Positions 18,573 through 28,813 are shown, counted from the first letter of the stretch. The stretch: 64,000 nucleotides of DNA from Collinsella sp. AM34-10 (GCF_003469185.1 NZ_QSIL01000002.1:124692-188691); one strand, 5' to 3'. Numbers and translations: made by a program. Notes: generated from the letters alone by a model not told the origin.

Positions 18573-19511
18573 ATGACAGACATCGTCCATGTCGAAAACC
18601 TCGTCAAGCGCTATGACGATCTTATCGCGCTCGACCACTTTAACCTGAACATCGCCCCCGGCGAGATCTTTGGCCTGCTCGGCCCCAACGGCTCGGGCAA
18701 AACCACGTCCATCAACTGTATCCTGCAGCTGCTTGCCTACGACAAGGGCGCCATCGAGCTGTTCGGCGAGCCCATGACGCCCGCCCGCTACGACCTCAAG
18801 CGCCGCATCGGCGTGGTGCCGCAGCAGGTGGCGGTGTTCGACGAGCTCACCGTGCGCGAGAACATCGACTATTTCTGTAGCCTCTACGTCAACGACCGCA
18901 AGCGCCGCCGTGCGCTCGTGGACGAGGCGATCGACTTTGTCGGGCTGGGCGACTTTACCAAGTTCCGCCCCGGCAAGCTCTCGGGCGGCCTGGCGCGCCG
19001 CCTTAACATCGCCTGCGGTATCGCGCACAAGCCCGAGCTCATCTTTTTTGACGAGCCCACGGTGGCGGTCGACCCGCAGAGCCGCAACGCCATCCTGGAG
19101 GGCATCTGCCGCCTGCGCGACGAGGGCGCCACGGTGGTGTATACCAGCCATTACATGGAGGAAGTCGAGCAGATTTGCAGCCGCATCATGATCATGGACG
19201 GCGGCCGCGTACTGGCGCAGGGCACCAACGACGAGCTCAAGCGCATGATTCAGATGGGCGAGCGCGTGACGGTCGAGGTCGGCGCCGTCGAGACTGCCAC
19301 GGTTGAGCGCCTGCGCGCCCTCGAGCACGTGCTCAGCGTCGAACTGTCCGGCGGCGAGCTCGTCTGCACTTGCGAGGCGAGTCCGCACAACCTGGTCGAC
19401 ATCCTCGACACGCTGCGCGCCGCCGACGTGGCACTCGGCCGCGTGTGGAGCGAGCCGCCGACCCTCAACGACGTGTTCCTCGAGATCACCGGCCGCGAGC
19501 TGCGCGACTAG
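18573..19511 (+). CDS. ABC exporter ATP-binding protein
   Basis: 312 residues. Walker A GPNGSGKT is at 37-44, the Q-loop is in VVPQQ, the signature LSGGLARRLNIA starts at 136, Walker B LIFFDEP has Asp160/Glu161, and the switch His is 193 (TSHYMEE). The C-terminal 80 residues form the accessory domain typical of DrrA/NatA-type exporters. It precedes two ABC-2 permease genes and is divergent from the histidine kinase and response regulator, suggesting an inducible exporter of a drug, peptide or lipid. Confidence 0.93.
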   Translation: MTDIVHVENLVKRYDDLIALDHFNLNIAPGEIFGLLGPNGSGKTTSINCILQLLAYDKGAIELFGEPMTPARYDLKRRIGVVPQQVAVFDELTVRENIDYFCSLYVNDRKRRRALVDEAIDFVGLGDFTKFRPGKLSGGLARRLNIACGIAHKPELIFFDEPTVAVDPQSRNAILEGICRLRDEGATVVYTSHYMEEVEQICSRIMIMDGGRVLAQGTNDELKRMIQMGERVTVEVGAVETATVERLRALEHVLSVELSGGELVCTCEASPHNLVDILDTLRAADVALGRVWSEPPTLNDVFLEITGRELRD

Positions 19512-19520
19512 GGGGCAGCT

Positions 19521-20708
19521 ATGTTCAACACCATCATCACCACGCTCAAGACGCTACTGCGTCGACCGAGTACATGGGTCTGGGGCGCGATCTTTCCCAT
19601 TGCGCTTTCAACGATGTTCATGTTTATGTTTGCGAACCTCAGCTCCGACGGCACGGTCGATCCGGTGCCGGTTGCCATCGTGGCGGACGAGGCCTGGGAC
19701 GCCTCGACCTTTAAGAACGTGGCGGCTTCGCTTGCCAAGGAAGGCGACGACCAACTGCTCGAGATCCACGAGTGCGACGACGCAGCCGACGCGAGCCGTG
19801 CGCTTAAGGCCGGCGAGGTCGCGGGCATCTATACGGTCGACGACGCGGGCACGCCCAAACTCACGCTGCTATCGAGTTATGACGGCTCGCGTGCGTCGTC
19901 GGTGCTCACCGATCGCAGCATCCTGGAGACGGTGGCAAGCTCGTATACACAAAATGCCGAGCTCATGTCCCAAATTGCCCAGGACAACCCAGCGGCGCTC
20001 GCCGACCCGGAGGCGGTTGCGCGCGCCCTGTCGCTCGAGGGCGGCACCCGTCGCGTGAGCCTGACGCGTACCACGCCCGATGGCACGGTCATCTACTACT
20101 ATGCGCTCTTTGGCCTGGTCGCGATGATGTCTGCCGAGTTTGCCGCCTTGAGCGTCGTCGACCTGCAGCCCAATCTGTCGGGCCTTGGTGCGCGTCGCTG
20201 CGTGGGCGGCCTTTCCAAGACGGCGTCGCTGGCCGGTATCTTTGTGGGCTCGTGGCTGGTTTCCTTTGCCTCGATGACGATCGCGATCGGCTATGTGCGC
20301 CTGGTCGTGGGCGTCGACTTTGGCGGGCGTGAGGGGCTGTGTCTGGTGGGCGGTGCCGCTTCCGCGCTTGCCGCCACGGGCCTGGGGCTCTTTGTGGGCA
20401 CGCTTCCCGTTAAGGGCGGCAAGGCGTCCAAGTCCGGCATCCTTACGGGCTTTGCTACCACGTGCGCCCTGTTCGCCGGGCTCTACGGCGAGCCGGCGAT
20501 GGCGCTTGCCGACGACGTCGCCCGCGCCTGCCCGGCCGAGTGCTGGCTCAACCCCGTCAAGCTTATCTGCGACATGTTCAACCGCCTGTATTTCTTTGAG
20601 GACCTGGGCCCCTTTGCCGTTCGCGCCGGCGCACTGGTCCTTATGGCGCTGCTGTTCGTTGCCGCCGCCACGCTGATCTTTGGAAGGAGCCGCTATGAGC
20701 ACCTTTAA
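19521..20708 (+). CDS. ABC-2 type permease (first of two)
   Basis: 395 residues. There is one N-terminal membrane helix (about 20-38), an extracytoplasmic domain to about residue 185, and then a cluster of five helices (for example YYYALFGLVAMMSAEFAALSVV). This is the ABC2_membrane_3 layout of YhgE/NatB-like exporters. The gene starts 9 bases after the ATPase stop and overlaps the next permease by 14 bases. It pairs with the neighbour to form a heterodimeric channel. Confidence 0.88.
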   Translation: MFNTIITTLKTLLRRPSTWVWGAIFPIALSTMFMFMFANLSSDGTVDPVPVAIVADEAWDASTFKNVAASLAKEGDDQLLEIHECDDAADASRALKAGEVAGIYTVDDAGTPKLTLLSSYDGSRASSVLTDRSILETVASSYTQNAELMSQIAQDNPAALADPEAVARALSLEGGTRRVSLTRTTPDGTVIYYYALFGLVAMMSAEFAALSVVDLQPNLSGLGARRCVGGLSKTASLAGIFVGSWLVSFASMTIAIGYVRLVVGVDFGGREGLCLVGGAASALAATGLGLFVGTLPVKGGKASKSGILTGFATTCALFAGLYGEPAMALADDVARACPAECWLNPVKLICDMFNRLYFFEDLGPFAVRAGALVLMALLFVAAATLIFGRSRYEHL

Positions 20709-21900
20709 GACCGCGCTTCGCATGGCGCTCGCGCACCCGCTCTATCTGCTCATCTACACGGTGTTCATTTCGCTCATGGGCGTATTCATTGCGGCCTCGG
20801 TGAGCTGGAACTCGTCGCAGCTCACCGAGTACAAGCCCTACGATGCCAACGTGATCGTGGTCGACCGCGACGACAGCGACCTTTCGCGTGCGCTTACCAA
20901 GCATCTGGGTTCGCGCTTTGAGCTGGTCACGGGCATCGGCGACGACACCTACGACCTCGCGGGTGCGCTCTCCAAGAGCAACAGCGCCAAGGGCAGCGCC
21001 GATTGCGTGTTCTTTATCCCGGAGGGGTTTGAGAGCGACCTCGTTGCAGCCGCCCGCGCGGGGGAGTCCCTGCCCAAGCTCGATGTGACCTACGGTGCCG
21101 GCACCATGGCGGCGGCGCTTTCGTCTGCCGAGGCCTCGCGCTGGATCTCGCTCGCGGGCGCTGCGGCGGCGCTTGAGCCCGCCGCCTCCAACGGCGACGT
21201 TGCCAAGGCCGCCGAGCATGCGGCCACCGAGCGTGCCGAGGTCGAGATCGAGCAGATCAAGGTCGACTCGACTGCCGCCGCCACGCTCGAGTCGTACTTC
21301 AACTTTGGTGCGTACGCGATTATCTCGTCGGTCATCGTGTCGGTGGGGCTGGTATTCTCGGGCATGAACGAGCCCGAGCGTGTGCGTCGTATGGATGCCG
21401 GTCCAATCTCCGAGCGCCGGCGCTCGCTTGCCGTGTTTGCGGCGGCCGCCGTGCTCACCGTCTGTATCTGGTTTGTGTCGAGCATGATGGGTGTCGTGGG
21501 CTTTGCCGGCGCGGTCGCCGAGGTCGGCGTGGGCCGTGTGTGCCTGGCGCTGGCAGCGACGTTTGCCCTGGCGTGCACGCCGCTGGCCGTTGGCTTTGCG
21601 CTGTCGAGCCTGGGTGCGCGCGAGGAGCTGCTCAACGGCGTGGGCAACTTACTCGGCATGCTCATGACGTTTTTGGGCGGCGCCTGGATGCCGCTGTCGC
21701 TCATGGGATCGGCCGTGCAGACGGTGGCGCACTTTGTGCCGACGTTTTGGGTGAACGACGCGATCGGCAAGGCGCTTGCCTCGGACCTGACGTCTGCCGT
21801 GCTGGGGGACATCGCCTGCGACCTAGGCGTCACGGTGCTCTTTGCCGTGGCCATCGCCGCCGCAGGCTTCGCCCTCGCACGCGCCAAATCCCGCGCCTAG
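20695..21900 (+). CDS. ABC-2 type permease (second of two)
   Basis: 401 residues with the same plan as the preceding protein: one N-terminal helix (LYLLIYTVFISLMGVFIAASV), an external domain with an Ala-rich helical part, and five C-terminal helices. The ATG at 20695 is preferred because GGAAGGAG lies 5-12 bases upstream, inside the end of the previous gene; a TTG at 20680 in the same frame is less likely. It completes the exporter operon. Confidence 0.88.
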   Translation: MSTFKTALRMALAHPLYLLIYTVFISLMGVFIAASVSWNSSQLTEYKPYDANVIVVDRDDSDLSRALTKHLGSRFELVTGIGDDTYDLAGALSKSNSAKGSADCVFFIPEGFESDLVAAARAGESLPKLDVTYGAGTMAAALSSAEASRWISLAGAAAALEPAASNGDVAKAAEHAATERAEVEIEQIKVDSTAAATLESYFNFGAYAIISSVIVSVGLVFSGMNEPERVRRMDAGPISERRRSLAVFAAAAVLTVCIWFVSSMMGVVGFAGAVAEVGVGRVCLALAATFALACTPLAVGFALSSLGAREELLNGVGNLLGMLMTFLGGAWMPLSLMGSAVQTVAHFVPTFWVNDAIGKALASDLTSAVLGDIACDLGVTVLFAVAIAAAGFALARAKSRA

Positions 21901-21904
21901 CCAC

Positions 21905-21935
21905 CTAGTCATTTAAGAGCGTCCCCAACGACTAG
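21905..21935. repeat. Dispersed TTTAAGAACGTCCCCAA repeat, copy 1
   Basis: The core ATTTAAGAGCGTCCCCAAC is bounded by CTAGTC and GACTAG, so the ends are complementary. It lies five bases after a permease stop codon. Related copies are at 25418, 33812, 55292 and 63930. Confidence 0.75.
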
Positions 21936-22031
21936 TCTTGAAACAAATCCCCGCTCTCGCCCAAAAATAGTTCGCCAAGGTTTACTATTACGCTTATAAA
22001 GTAGTACGAGGCTAACAATGGGGGGGATACC

Positions 22032-22745
22032 ATGGCAACGCAGGAAGCCTACGTCCAGGTTAAGAATCTCAAAAAGCACTACGGCGATGGGGATGCACGC
22101 CTGACGGTGCTCGACGGCATCGACACGTCCATCAACCGCGGAGAGATCTGCGTCATGCTGGGACCTTCGGGTTCGGGCAAGTCGACGTTTCTTAACCTGA
22201 TCGGCGGCCTGGAGGATGCCGACGCCGGCTCTATTCTGGTGGACGGCTGCGACCTCACCACGCTCAACGCCGGCGACCTGGGCGAGTATCGCCGCCGTGA
22301 GCTGGGCTTTGTCTTTCAGTTCTACAACCTGGTGCCCGACCTTACCATCAAGGAAAACATCGAGGTCACGGCGCACCTGTCCAAAAACCCGCTCAACATT
22401 GATGACCTGCTACGCTCGCTGGGCCTCTACGAGCACCGCAACAAGTTCCCGCGCCAGGTCTCGGGCGGCCAACAGCAGCGTTGCGCCATCGGCCGCGCAC
22501 TCGTCAAAAACCCGGGTCTGCTGCTGTGCGACGAGCCCACAGGCGCGCTCGACTATAAGACGTCCAAGGAAATCCTGCAGCTCATGGAGGATGTAAACCG
22601 CACCTACGGCTGCACCATCATCATTGTCACCCACAATGCCGCCATCGCGCGCATGGCCAATCGCGTGCTGCGCCTGCGCGACGGGCGCATCGTCGAGGAT
22701 GAGCTCAACGAGTCGCCCGTCGCGGCCGCCGAACTCGATTGGTAG
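22032..22745 (+). CDS. LolD/MacB-type ABC ATPase
   Basis: 237 residues. Walker A GPSGSGKS is at 44-51, the Q-loop lies in [12 protein letters not shown], the signature [14 protein letters not shown] and Walker [13 protein letters not shown] are present, and the switch His is in VTHNAAIA. The TGALD and QFYNL segments are typical of the LolCDE/MacB/BceA branch, which works by mechanotransmission with an FtsX-type permease. The partner permease starts 8 bases after the stop. No kinase pair accompanies it. Confidence 0.93.
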   Translation: MATQEAYVQVKNLKKHYGDGDARLTVLDGIDTSINRGEICVMLGPSGSGKSTFLNLIGGLEDADAGSILVDGCDLTTLNAGDLGEYRRRELGFVFQFYNLVPDLTIKENIEVTAHLSKNPLNIDDLLRSLGLYEHRNKFPRQVSGGQQQRCAIGRALVKNPGLLLCDEPTGALDYKTSKEILQLMEDVNRTYGCTIIIVTHNAAIARMANRVLRLRDGRIVEDELNESPVAAAELDW

Positions 22746-22753
22746 GCGGCGCC

Positions 22754-25420
22754 ATGACACCTCTCGCAAAACGTCTCCCGCGCGAGCTGCGCCGCAATAT
22801 CGGCAAGTACCTGGGCATCTTTTTGCTTATGTGCGGGAGCATCGCTCTCACCTCGGGCTTTTTGCTCGCGGCGCATTCCATCGGTTGCCTCATTGACGAC
22901 ATGCGCGATGCATACACGATCGAGGACGGCCGCGTGACCACCTCCTTCGAGGCTACCGACGACCAGCTCAAGGCAGCCGAGGATGCAGCCGACGACGTCG
23001 GCGGCGTCACGCTCTACAAGAATTTCTCCATCGACGCCATCATCAAAAAGACCGCCGGTGACGACGGCACCAAGCGCACCCTGCGCACCTACGCGCATCG
23101 CACCAAGGTTGACATTGCGTCCTACTGTGAGGGCAAGGAACCCAAGGCAGAAGACGAGGTTGCCATCGACCGCGTTTTTGCCACCAACAACGACCTCGCC
23201 GTGGGCGATAAGGTCGAGCTCGAGGGTCGCACCTACACCATCTGCGGCATCATGACCCAGCCCGATAGCCAGGCGCTGTTCCTCAACAATTCGGACTTTA
23301 CGGTGAACACCATCACGTACGGCGTGGCCGAGGTCACCGACGCCGGCTTTGCCGCGCTTGAGGACGCCGGTGGCGCGCCTGCCTACACCTACTCCTTTAC
23401 CTTTACCGACCGCGATCTCCCCACCGCGGATCGCATCGATGCAGAGCAGGATATGGTCGAGGCGCTGACCGATGCCGATGCGCGCGTCGACGATCTGATC
23501 GATGTCGATTCCAACCAAGGCATTGGCTATGCGCGCGACGACGTGGACGGCGACTCCATGATGTGGATGACGCTGCTCGACATTATCATCGTGATCATGG
23601 CGTTTGTCTTTGTGGTGCTCACCGACGCCACCATCGAGGAGGAGAGCGCCATCATTGGCACGCTGCTCGCCAGCGGCTATCGCCGTCGCGAGATTGTACT
23701 CCACTACCTGGCGCTTCCCGCCATCGTGGGTGTGCTCGCGGCGCTTTTGGGCACCGCGCTCGGCATTGCGTTCTTTACCGAGCCTATGCGCAGCCTCTAT
23801 TACGGCTCGTACAGTCTGCCGCCCTTCCAGGTGTACTGGAGCTGGGAGATCTTTGTGAAGTGCGCCGTGGTTCCCGCCGCCGCGCTCATCCTCATTACGC
23901 TGGTGGGCCTGCTTCGCAAGATGGGCAAGACGCCGTTGCAGTTCCTTCGTCACGAGGCGAGCGGCAAATCGGGCACCAAGCGCGGCCTGCAGCTGCCGGA
24001 GCGCATGGGCTTTGTCTCGCGCTTTCGCCTGCGCATCTTCCTGCGCAACCTGGGCAACTTCGCCACGCTCTTCGTGGGCATTGCGTTTGCCTCGCTGCTG
24101 CTGCTCTTTGGCCTGGCGATTCTGCCCACGATGACGCATTACGCCGACAACCTCGAGACGAGCCTGGTCGCCGAGCACCAGTACACGCTCAAGGCTCCGC
24201 TGGAGCTCGAGGGCACTGCCGAGGAGCGTGAGCAGTGGTCGGCACTCGAGCGCTTGCAGTCGGTTGACGGCGCGCTGCTTTCCGCCGCCCAGGATGCGGA
24301 TGACGAGCTCGACGACGCGGCCGATGCGGCGCAGACGGCAACCGATGCCGCGGCCAGCTCTCCGTCTGCCGAGAGCCTGACTGCAGCGCAGGATGCGCTT
24401 GCCAAGGTCCAGGACAAGAAGGATGCGCTCTACGCGCGCCTCGACGACCTGGCCGATGCCCTCGGCTGCGACCGCGACGAGGCCATTGACCTGATCGACA
24501 AGGCCTCTAAGATCGACACTGACAACGACGATATCCACCCAGTCAATACGACCGACAACGGCGCGGGCGCAATCGCGCAGGCCGAGAAATACGCTGTCTA
24601 CCAGCTGCAGTACGACCGCGGCGACGGAAACGGGCAGGAGACGATTTCCGTCTACGGCATCTCGCCCAACTCGCGCTACTGGAAGGGCCTCGATGTCGGC
24701 GATGGGCGCGTCGTCTTTGGCGGCGGTCTGCTCGACAAGTTTGGCTGGAGCGAGGGCCAGAAGGTCACGCTCAGCGACAAGTACGAGGGCGAGCATTATT
24801 CCCTTGAGTACGCGGGCAAGGACTGTGCCTGGGGCTCCAAGTCGGACATGAATATCTATATGAGTATCAACGACTTTAACGAGCTGTTCGACAACGACGC
24901 CGCCTACTTTAACGGCTATGTGAGCGACGAGAAGCTCGACCTCGACGCGCGCTACTTTGCCGGCGACACCACGCCCGACGACATGCGCGCCGTGGGCGAC
25001 CAGTTTATCGGCATGATGAGCAAAATGATCGGCATGATGATCGGGCTCGCGGTGTTTATCTTCCTGCTGTTTATGTACCTGCTGACCAAGGCGGTCATCG
25101 ACCATAGCGCCCGGTCGATCAGTTACATGAAGGTCTTTGGCTATCGCGATGGTGAGATCTCGCATCTGTACATCCGCTCGATCACGCTGTGCGTGGCGGC
25201 GTCGCTCGTGCTGAGCCTGCCGGTCATTATTGGCTCGCTCACGGCCATCTTCCGCTCGATGCTGCTCGCCTACAACGGCAATATCGAGATTTATGTGCCC
25301 TGGTGGTCCATGGCGGCGTGCGCAGGAATCGGCTTTGCAACCTATCTGGTCGTGGCGCTGCTACACACGCGCTCTATCAAGCGCGTGAGCCTGGCCGAAG
25401 CCCTTAAAGTCCAAGAGTAG
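22754..25420 (+). CDS. FtsX-family ABC permease
   Basis: 888 residues. Helix 1 is near residue 15 (YLGIFLLMCGSIALTSGFLL), followed by a large external domain, then three helices (about 270-410), a second external domain with an Ala/Asp-rich coiled coil (around bases 24290-24510), and three final helices. This duplicated FtsX arrangement matches MacB/BceB-like large permeases. The ATG at 22754 was preferred over an in-frame TTG at 22739 that overlaps the ATPase gene. Substrate unknown; lipoprotein, peptide or cell-wall stress functions are all seen in the family. Confidence 0.9.
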   Translation: MTPLAKRLPRELRRNIGKYLGIFLLMCGSIALTSGFLLAAHSIGCLIDDMRDAYTIEDGRVTTSFEATDDQLKAAEDAADDVGGVTLYKNFSIDAIIKKTAGDDGTKRTLRTYAHRTKVDIASYCEGKEPKAEDEVAIDRVFATNNDLAVGDKVELEGRTYTICGIMTQPDSQALFLNNSDFTVNTITYGVAEVTDAGFAALEDAGGAPAYTYSFTFTDRDLPTADRIDAEQDMVEALTDADARVDDLIDVDSNQGIGYARDDVDGDSMMWMTLLDIIIVIMAFVFVVLTDATIEEESAIIGTLLASGYRRREIVLHYLALPAIVGVLAALLGTALGIAFFTEPMRSLYYGSYSLPPFQVYWSWEIFVKCAVVPAAALILITLVGLLRKMGKTPLQFLRHEASGKSGTKRGLQLPERMGFVSRFRLRIFLRNLGNFATLFVGIAFASLLLLFGLAILPTMTHYADNLETSLVAEHQYTLKAPLELEGTAEEREQWSALERLQSVDGALLSAAQDADDELDDAADAAQTATDAAASSPSAESLTAAQDALAKVQDKKDALYARLDDLADALGCDRDEAIDLIDKASKIDTDNDDIHPVNTTDNGAGAIAQAEKYAVYQLQYDRGDGNGQETISVYGISPNSRYWKGLDVGDGRVVFGGGLLDKFGWSEGQKVTLSDKYEGEHYSLEYAGKDCAWGSKSDMNIYMSINDFNELFDNDAAYFNGYVSDEKLDLDARYFAGDTTPDDMRAVGDQFIGMMSKMIGMMIGLAVFIFLLFMYLLTKAVIDHSARSISYMKVFGYRDGEISHLYIRSITLCVAASLVLSLPVIIGSLTAIFRSMLLAYNGNIEIYVPWWSMAACAGIGFATYLVVALLHTRSIKRVSLAEALKVQE

Positions 25421-25448
25421 TCGTTTAAGAACCTCCCCAACGACTAGG
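25418..25448. repeat. Dispersed TTTAAGAACGTCCCCAA repeat, copy 2 (contains the permease stop codon)
   Basis: TAGTCGTTTAAGAACCTCC followed by CCAACGACTAGG. The first TAG is the stop codon of the FtsX-type permease gene. TAGTCG and CGACTA at the ends are complementary. Confidence 0.75.
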
Positions 25449-25529
25449 TTTCGCGCTTGACTTTGACCCTACTTTAACGGGTACCATCCTCTATGTCTGT
25501 AACGCCATATAGACCGAGGGGATAGATCT

Positions 25530-26735
25530 ATGACCGCAACTGCACCCGCAGCACCCGCTAAGGTGTACTTCACCAACTTGCGCACGCATGCTCGCGAGAG
25601 CCAGCTCGACAAGCTCAAGCGCCTCATCCGCCGCGCCGGTATTGAGCAGATCGACTTTGAGAACAAGTTCGTCGCCATCAAGATCCACTTTGGCGAGCTG
25701 GGCAACCTGAGCTTTTTGCGTCCCAACTACGCCCGCGCCGTCGCGGATGTCGTCAAGGAGCTGGGCGGCAAGCCCTTCCTCACCGACTGCAACACGCTCT
25801 ACGTCGGTAGCCGCAAAAACGCGCTCGAGCACATCGATACCGCCTACCAGAACGGTTTTACCCCGTATGCCACGGGCTGCCAGATCATCATCGCCGACGG
25901 CCTCAAGGGCACCGACGAGGCACTCGTCCCGGTCGAGGGCGGCGAGTACGTGCGCGAGGCCAAGATCGGTCAGGCTCTCATGGACGCCGATATCGTGATC
26001 AGCCTCACCCACTTTAAGGGCCATGAGCAGGCCGGCTTTGGCGGCGCCATGAAGAACCTGGGCATGGGAGGCGGCAGCCGTGCCGGCAAGATGGAGCAAC
26101 ATGCCGCCGGCAAGCCGAACGTCGCGACCGAGCACTGCGTTGGCTGCCGTGCCTGCGAAAAAATCTGCGCGCACGACGCCATCTCGTTTGACGATACCCG
26201 CGAGCGCGAGCTTGCCAACGGCAACACCCGCACGGTCCACGTGGCCGCCATCGACCACGATCGCTGCGTGGGCTGCGGACGCTGCATTGCGGCATGCAAT
26301 CAGGACTGCATCAAGCCCGGCTATGACGCCGCGGCCGACGTGCTCAACTGCAAGATCGCCGAGTACACCAAGGCCGTCGTCGACGGCCGCCCGAGCTTCC
26401 ATATCTCGCTTGCCATGGATATCAGCCCCAACTGCGATTGCCATCCCGAAAACGACACGCCTATCGTCAACGATATCGGCATGTTCGCGAGCTTCGACCC
26501 GGTCGCCATCGACCAGGCCTGCGCCGATGCCGTCATGGCATCCGAACCGCTGCCCAACACCGAGCTCACCGATAGCGCGGCCAAGATGGAGCATAGCCAC
26601 GAGCATCTGGAGGGCGAGCAGGCCAAGGACCCCTTCTGCATCACGCATCCCGACACCGATTGGCGCACCTGCATTGCGCATGCCGAGAAGATCGGCCTAG
26701 GCACGAGCAAGTATGAGCTCATCGAGGTCAAATAG
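25530..26735 (+). CDS. DUF362 protein with two [4Fe-4S] ferredoxin motifs
   Basis: 401 residues. The DUF362 core surrounds a ferredoxin insert with CVGCRACEKICA and CVGCGRCIAACNQ. Within DUF362 the LTHFKGHEQAGFGGAMKNLGMG segment is well conserved. The protein is soluble and probably handles low-potential electrons; the family has no settled reaction. It is a single-gene unit, ended by the strong bidirectional terminator at 26786. Start chosen by the conserved N-terminus and the GAGGGG-like site upstream. Confidence 0.88.
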   Translation: MTATAPAAPAKVYFTNLRTHARESQLDKLKRLIRRAGIEQIDFENKFVAIKIHFGELGNLSFLRPNYARAVADVVKELGGKPFLTDCNTLYVGSRKNALEHIDTAYQNGFTPYATGCQIIIADGLKGTDEALVPVEGGEYVREAKIGQALMDADIVISLTHFKGHEQAGFGGAMKNLGMGGGSRAGKMEQHAAGKPNVATEHCVGCRACEKICAHDAISFDDTRERELANGNTRTVHVAAIDHDRCVGCGRCIAACNQDCIKPGYDAAADVLNCKIAEYTKAVVDGRPSFHISLAMDISPNCDCHPENDTPIVNDIGMFASFDPVAIDQACADAVMASEPLPNTELTDSAAKMEHSHEHLEGEQAKDPFCITHPDTDWRTCIAHAEKIGLGTSKYELIEVK

Positions 26736-26785
26736 AGCCTAGCTATTGAACAAAACAAGCGTTTTTGTAGCGCAACGTTAGCAAA

Positions 26786-26822
26786 AGCCGCCCGCGAGCA
26801 CAGCTCTCGCGGGCGGCTTTTT
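26786..26822. terminator. Bidirectional terminator between DUF362 and alpha/beta hydrolase genes
   Basis: A 13-bp stem (AGCCGCCCGCGAG 26786-26798 with 26806-26818) is followed by TTTTT on the plus strand and preceded by AAAA, so it can serve both convergent genes. Confidence 0.9.
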
Positions 26823-26867
26823 GGAAGTGCTAGGGGGTCAGATAGACCAGTAAACCGTGCTATTCGC

Positions 26868-27833
26868 CTAAAAATACTCGTCGAGGAAGTTGTTGACCGT
26901 GTTCCAGTAGAGCTCGGGGTCAACTTGCGCGCTCTTGGCGTGGGTAGCGCCATGGATGGTGAGCTTTTGCTTGACCTTGCTGGCGCACGCGTCGTAGTTT
27001 TGGTCGAGCATGTCGTACGGCACAAAGGTGTCCTGGTCGCCGTGGATAAACAGCATGGGAACCGTCGCGTGTTTGAGTTGCTCCACACTGCTCGCCGTAT
27101 GAAAGTCGTAGCCCGCGCGCACGTTGCACACCAAGTTTGCTACATCGAGCAAGGGAAAGCTGGGCACCCCAAATACATCCTTAAGCTGCAAGGAAAACTC
27201 GTCCCAAACACTCGTATAACCGCAGTCCTCGATAATGCATTTCACGTTTGCGGGCAGAGATTCCCCCGCGACGTTCATGGCGGTTGCCGCACCCATCGAC
27301 TCGCCAAAGACCAGGATGCGCGCCTCGGGGTCAGCCTGAACGATCCGCTCGATCCACGCGACGATGTCGAGGCGTTCGGGCCAGCCCATGCCGATATAGT
27401 CGCCGCCGGAGCGCTCGTGGGCGCGGGCGGCGGGCGCGAGTACGTTCATGCCGCGGTCATGGAAGCGTTTGGCGTATCGGGCCATGCCGATGGGCTCGTT
27501 GGTGTATCCGTGTAGACAGACAGCGTAATTGTGTGTGGTCTCTGGGGCGGCAAAATACCAAGCGGCGAGCTCGGTTCCGTCATCTGCGGTGAGGCTGCTG
27601 CTCTCACGATTCTCTTTAAACCATGCCCGCGCCTCGGTTTCCTCGGCATCCGGCTGCTCGCCTTCTTTGTCGTTCTTGCTATCCTGCATCATCTTCATGG
27701 TGTATGGCGCGCGGGGATTCAGCGCGAAGTCAAACAAAAAGTTGCCGGCAAATCCAAGCAGCGCGACGACAGCCACCAGTGCAACGATGCCGGCTATCTT
27801 GAGCTTTCGATGGGAACGTGCGTTTTGAGCCAT
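26868..27833 (-). CDS. Membrane-anchored alpha/beta hydrolase
   Basis: 321 residues. An N-terminal signal-anchor helix (about 12-35, IAGIVALVAVVALLGFAGNF) is followed by an external hydrolase domain. Catalytic elements are visible: oxyanion segment LHGYTNEP, nucleophile elbow GESMG, acid in HGDQDTFVP, and base in GATHAKS. This matches the YqkD/BAAT-like serine hydrolases found in Gram-positive bacteria; the substrate is unknown, most likely an ester. The AGGAG site is 10 bases before the ATG. It is convergent with the DUF362 gene. Confidence 0.9.
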   Translation of the reverse strand: MAQNARSHRKLKIAGIVALVAVVALLGFAGNFLFDFALNPRAPYTMKMMQDSKNDKEGEQPDAEETEARAWFKENRESSSLTADDGTELAAWYFAAPETTHNYAVCLHGYTNEPIGMARYAKRFHDRGMNVLAPAARAHERSGGDYIGMGWPERLDIVAWIERIVQADPEARILVFGESMGAATAMNVAGESLPANVKCIIEDCGYTSVWDEFSLQLKDVFGVPSFPLLDVANLVCNVRAGYDFHTASSVEQLKHATVPMLFIHGDQDTFVPYDMLDQNYDACASKVKQKLTIHGATHAKSAQVDPELYWNTVNNFLDEYF

Positions 27834-28019
27834 GCGGTATTCTCCTATAAGATGTTAATACATCAACATTTAATGCAAGCGCATTATGGACGTTCGCCGT
27901 TGATGCGTCAACAAGCAAAGAATGGGTAAACAAAGGGTCACATATGGTGCAAATTTCGCACGTACCCAGACGCTTTGATATAGTGTTGAGAACTCTTTAC
28001 GTTGGAGGATGTAACCGGC

Positions 28020-28703
28020 ATGTCCGATTCGAGCGACAGTTCTAAGCCGCGGCCCAAGACCGCGGCCGTTCCACACTACACGGTGGGCGAGGAGATCATG
28101 AACTCCGTCACCCATGGTGTCGGCTGCCTGCTGGGTATCGCGGGTCTGGTGCTCCTGATCGTATTCGCCGCCCTGCGCGGCGGAGGCCCGGCCCACATGG
28201 CCGCGGCGATTGTCTATGGTGTCAGCATTATCCTCGAATATCTGGCCTCCACGCTCTACCACGCGATTCAGCCCGCGCGCGCCAAGCGCGTGTTCCGCAT
28301 TATCGACCATAGCTGCATCTACCTGCTCATAGCCGGCAGCTATACGCCGTTTTGCCTCATCACGCTCGCAAACGACGGCGGTCCTGCGCTGTTCTTTGCC
28401 GTATGGGCCATCGCCATTAGCGGCATCGCCCTCGAGTGCTTTATGCGCGAGCGTCAACCGCACTGGGTAAGTGGCTTGGTCTACCTGCTGATGGGCTGGC
28501 TCGTTGTCTTTAAGCTGCCCGAACTTGTGGTGCTGCTCAACCCCGTGGCACTTGCCCTGCTCGCCGTCGGCGGCGTGTGCTACACCGCGGGCGTGCCGTT
28601 CTATATCGCCAAAAACGTACGCTATCTGCACAGCGTGTTTCACCTGTGGGTGCTCGCCGGCAGCATCTTCCAGTTCATGGCGGTGATCCTCTTCGTAATC
28701 TAG
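28020..28703 (+). CDS. Hemolysin III / PAQR-family membrane protein
   Basis: 227 residues and seven predicted helices. Family signatures are HYTVGEEIMNSVTHGVGCLLG near the N-terminus, SIILEYLASTLYHAI with a conserved Ser and His, IIDHSCIYLLIAGSYTPF, and a late HSVFHLWVLAGS. The conserved Ser/His/Asp set is expected to bind a metal in this hydrolase-like superfamily. The ATG at 28020 is preceded by GGAGG at 28004-28008; an upstream TTG in frame overlaps that site and is rejected. The bacterial role is poorly known. Confidence 0.92.
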   Translation: MSDSSDSSKPRPKTAAVPHYTVGEEIMNSVTHGVGCLLGIAGLVLLIVFAALRGGGPAHMAAAIVYGVSIILEYLASTLYHAIQPARAKRVFRIIDHSCIYLLIAGSYTPFCLITLANDGGPALFFAVWAIAISGIALECFMRERQPHWVSGLVYLLMGWLVVFKLPELVVLLNPVALALLAVGGVCYTAGVPFYIAKNVRYLHSVFHLWVLAGSIFQFMAVILFVI

Positions 28704-28813
28704 CGACCACGCCTTCGCGCCCGCGTCCTCGTTTGGGCGCTGGCACAATTGCCGTATCCGCCATCAACGTTTTACCCTAACGTCCCGAATCTTGGAGGTT
28801 CGAGAAACTCCCG

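Noticed and set aside
22604..25165. 853-codon open frame on the minus strand
   Set aside because: It is antisense to the FtsX-type permease; composition is Arg/Val/Gly/Ala-biased with no domain or ribosome site.
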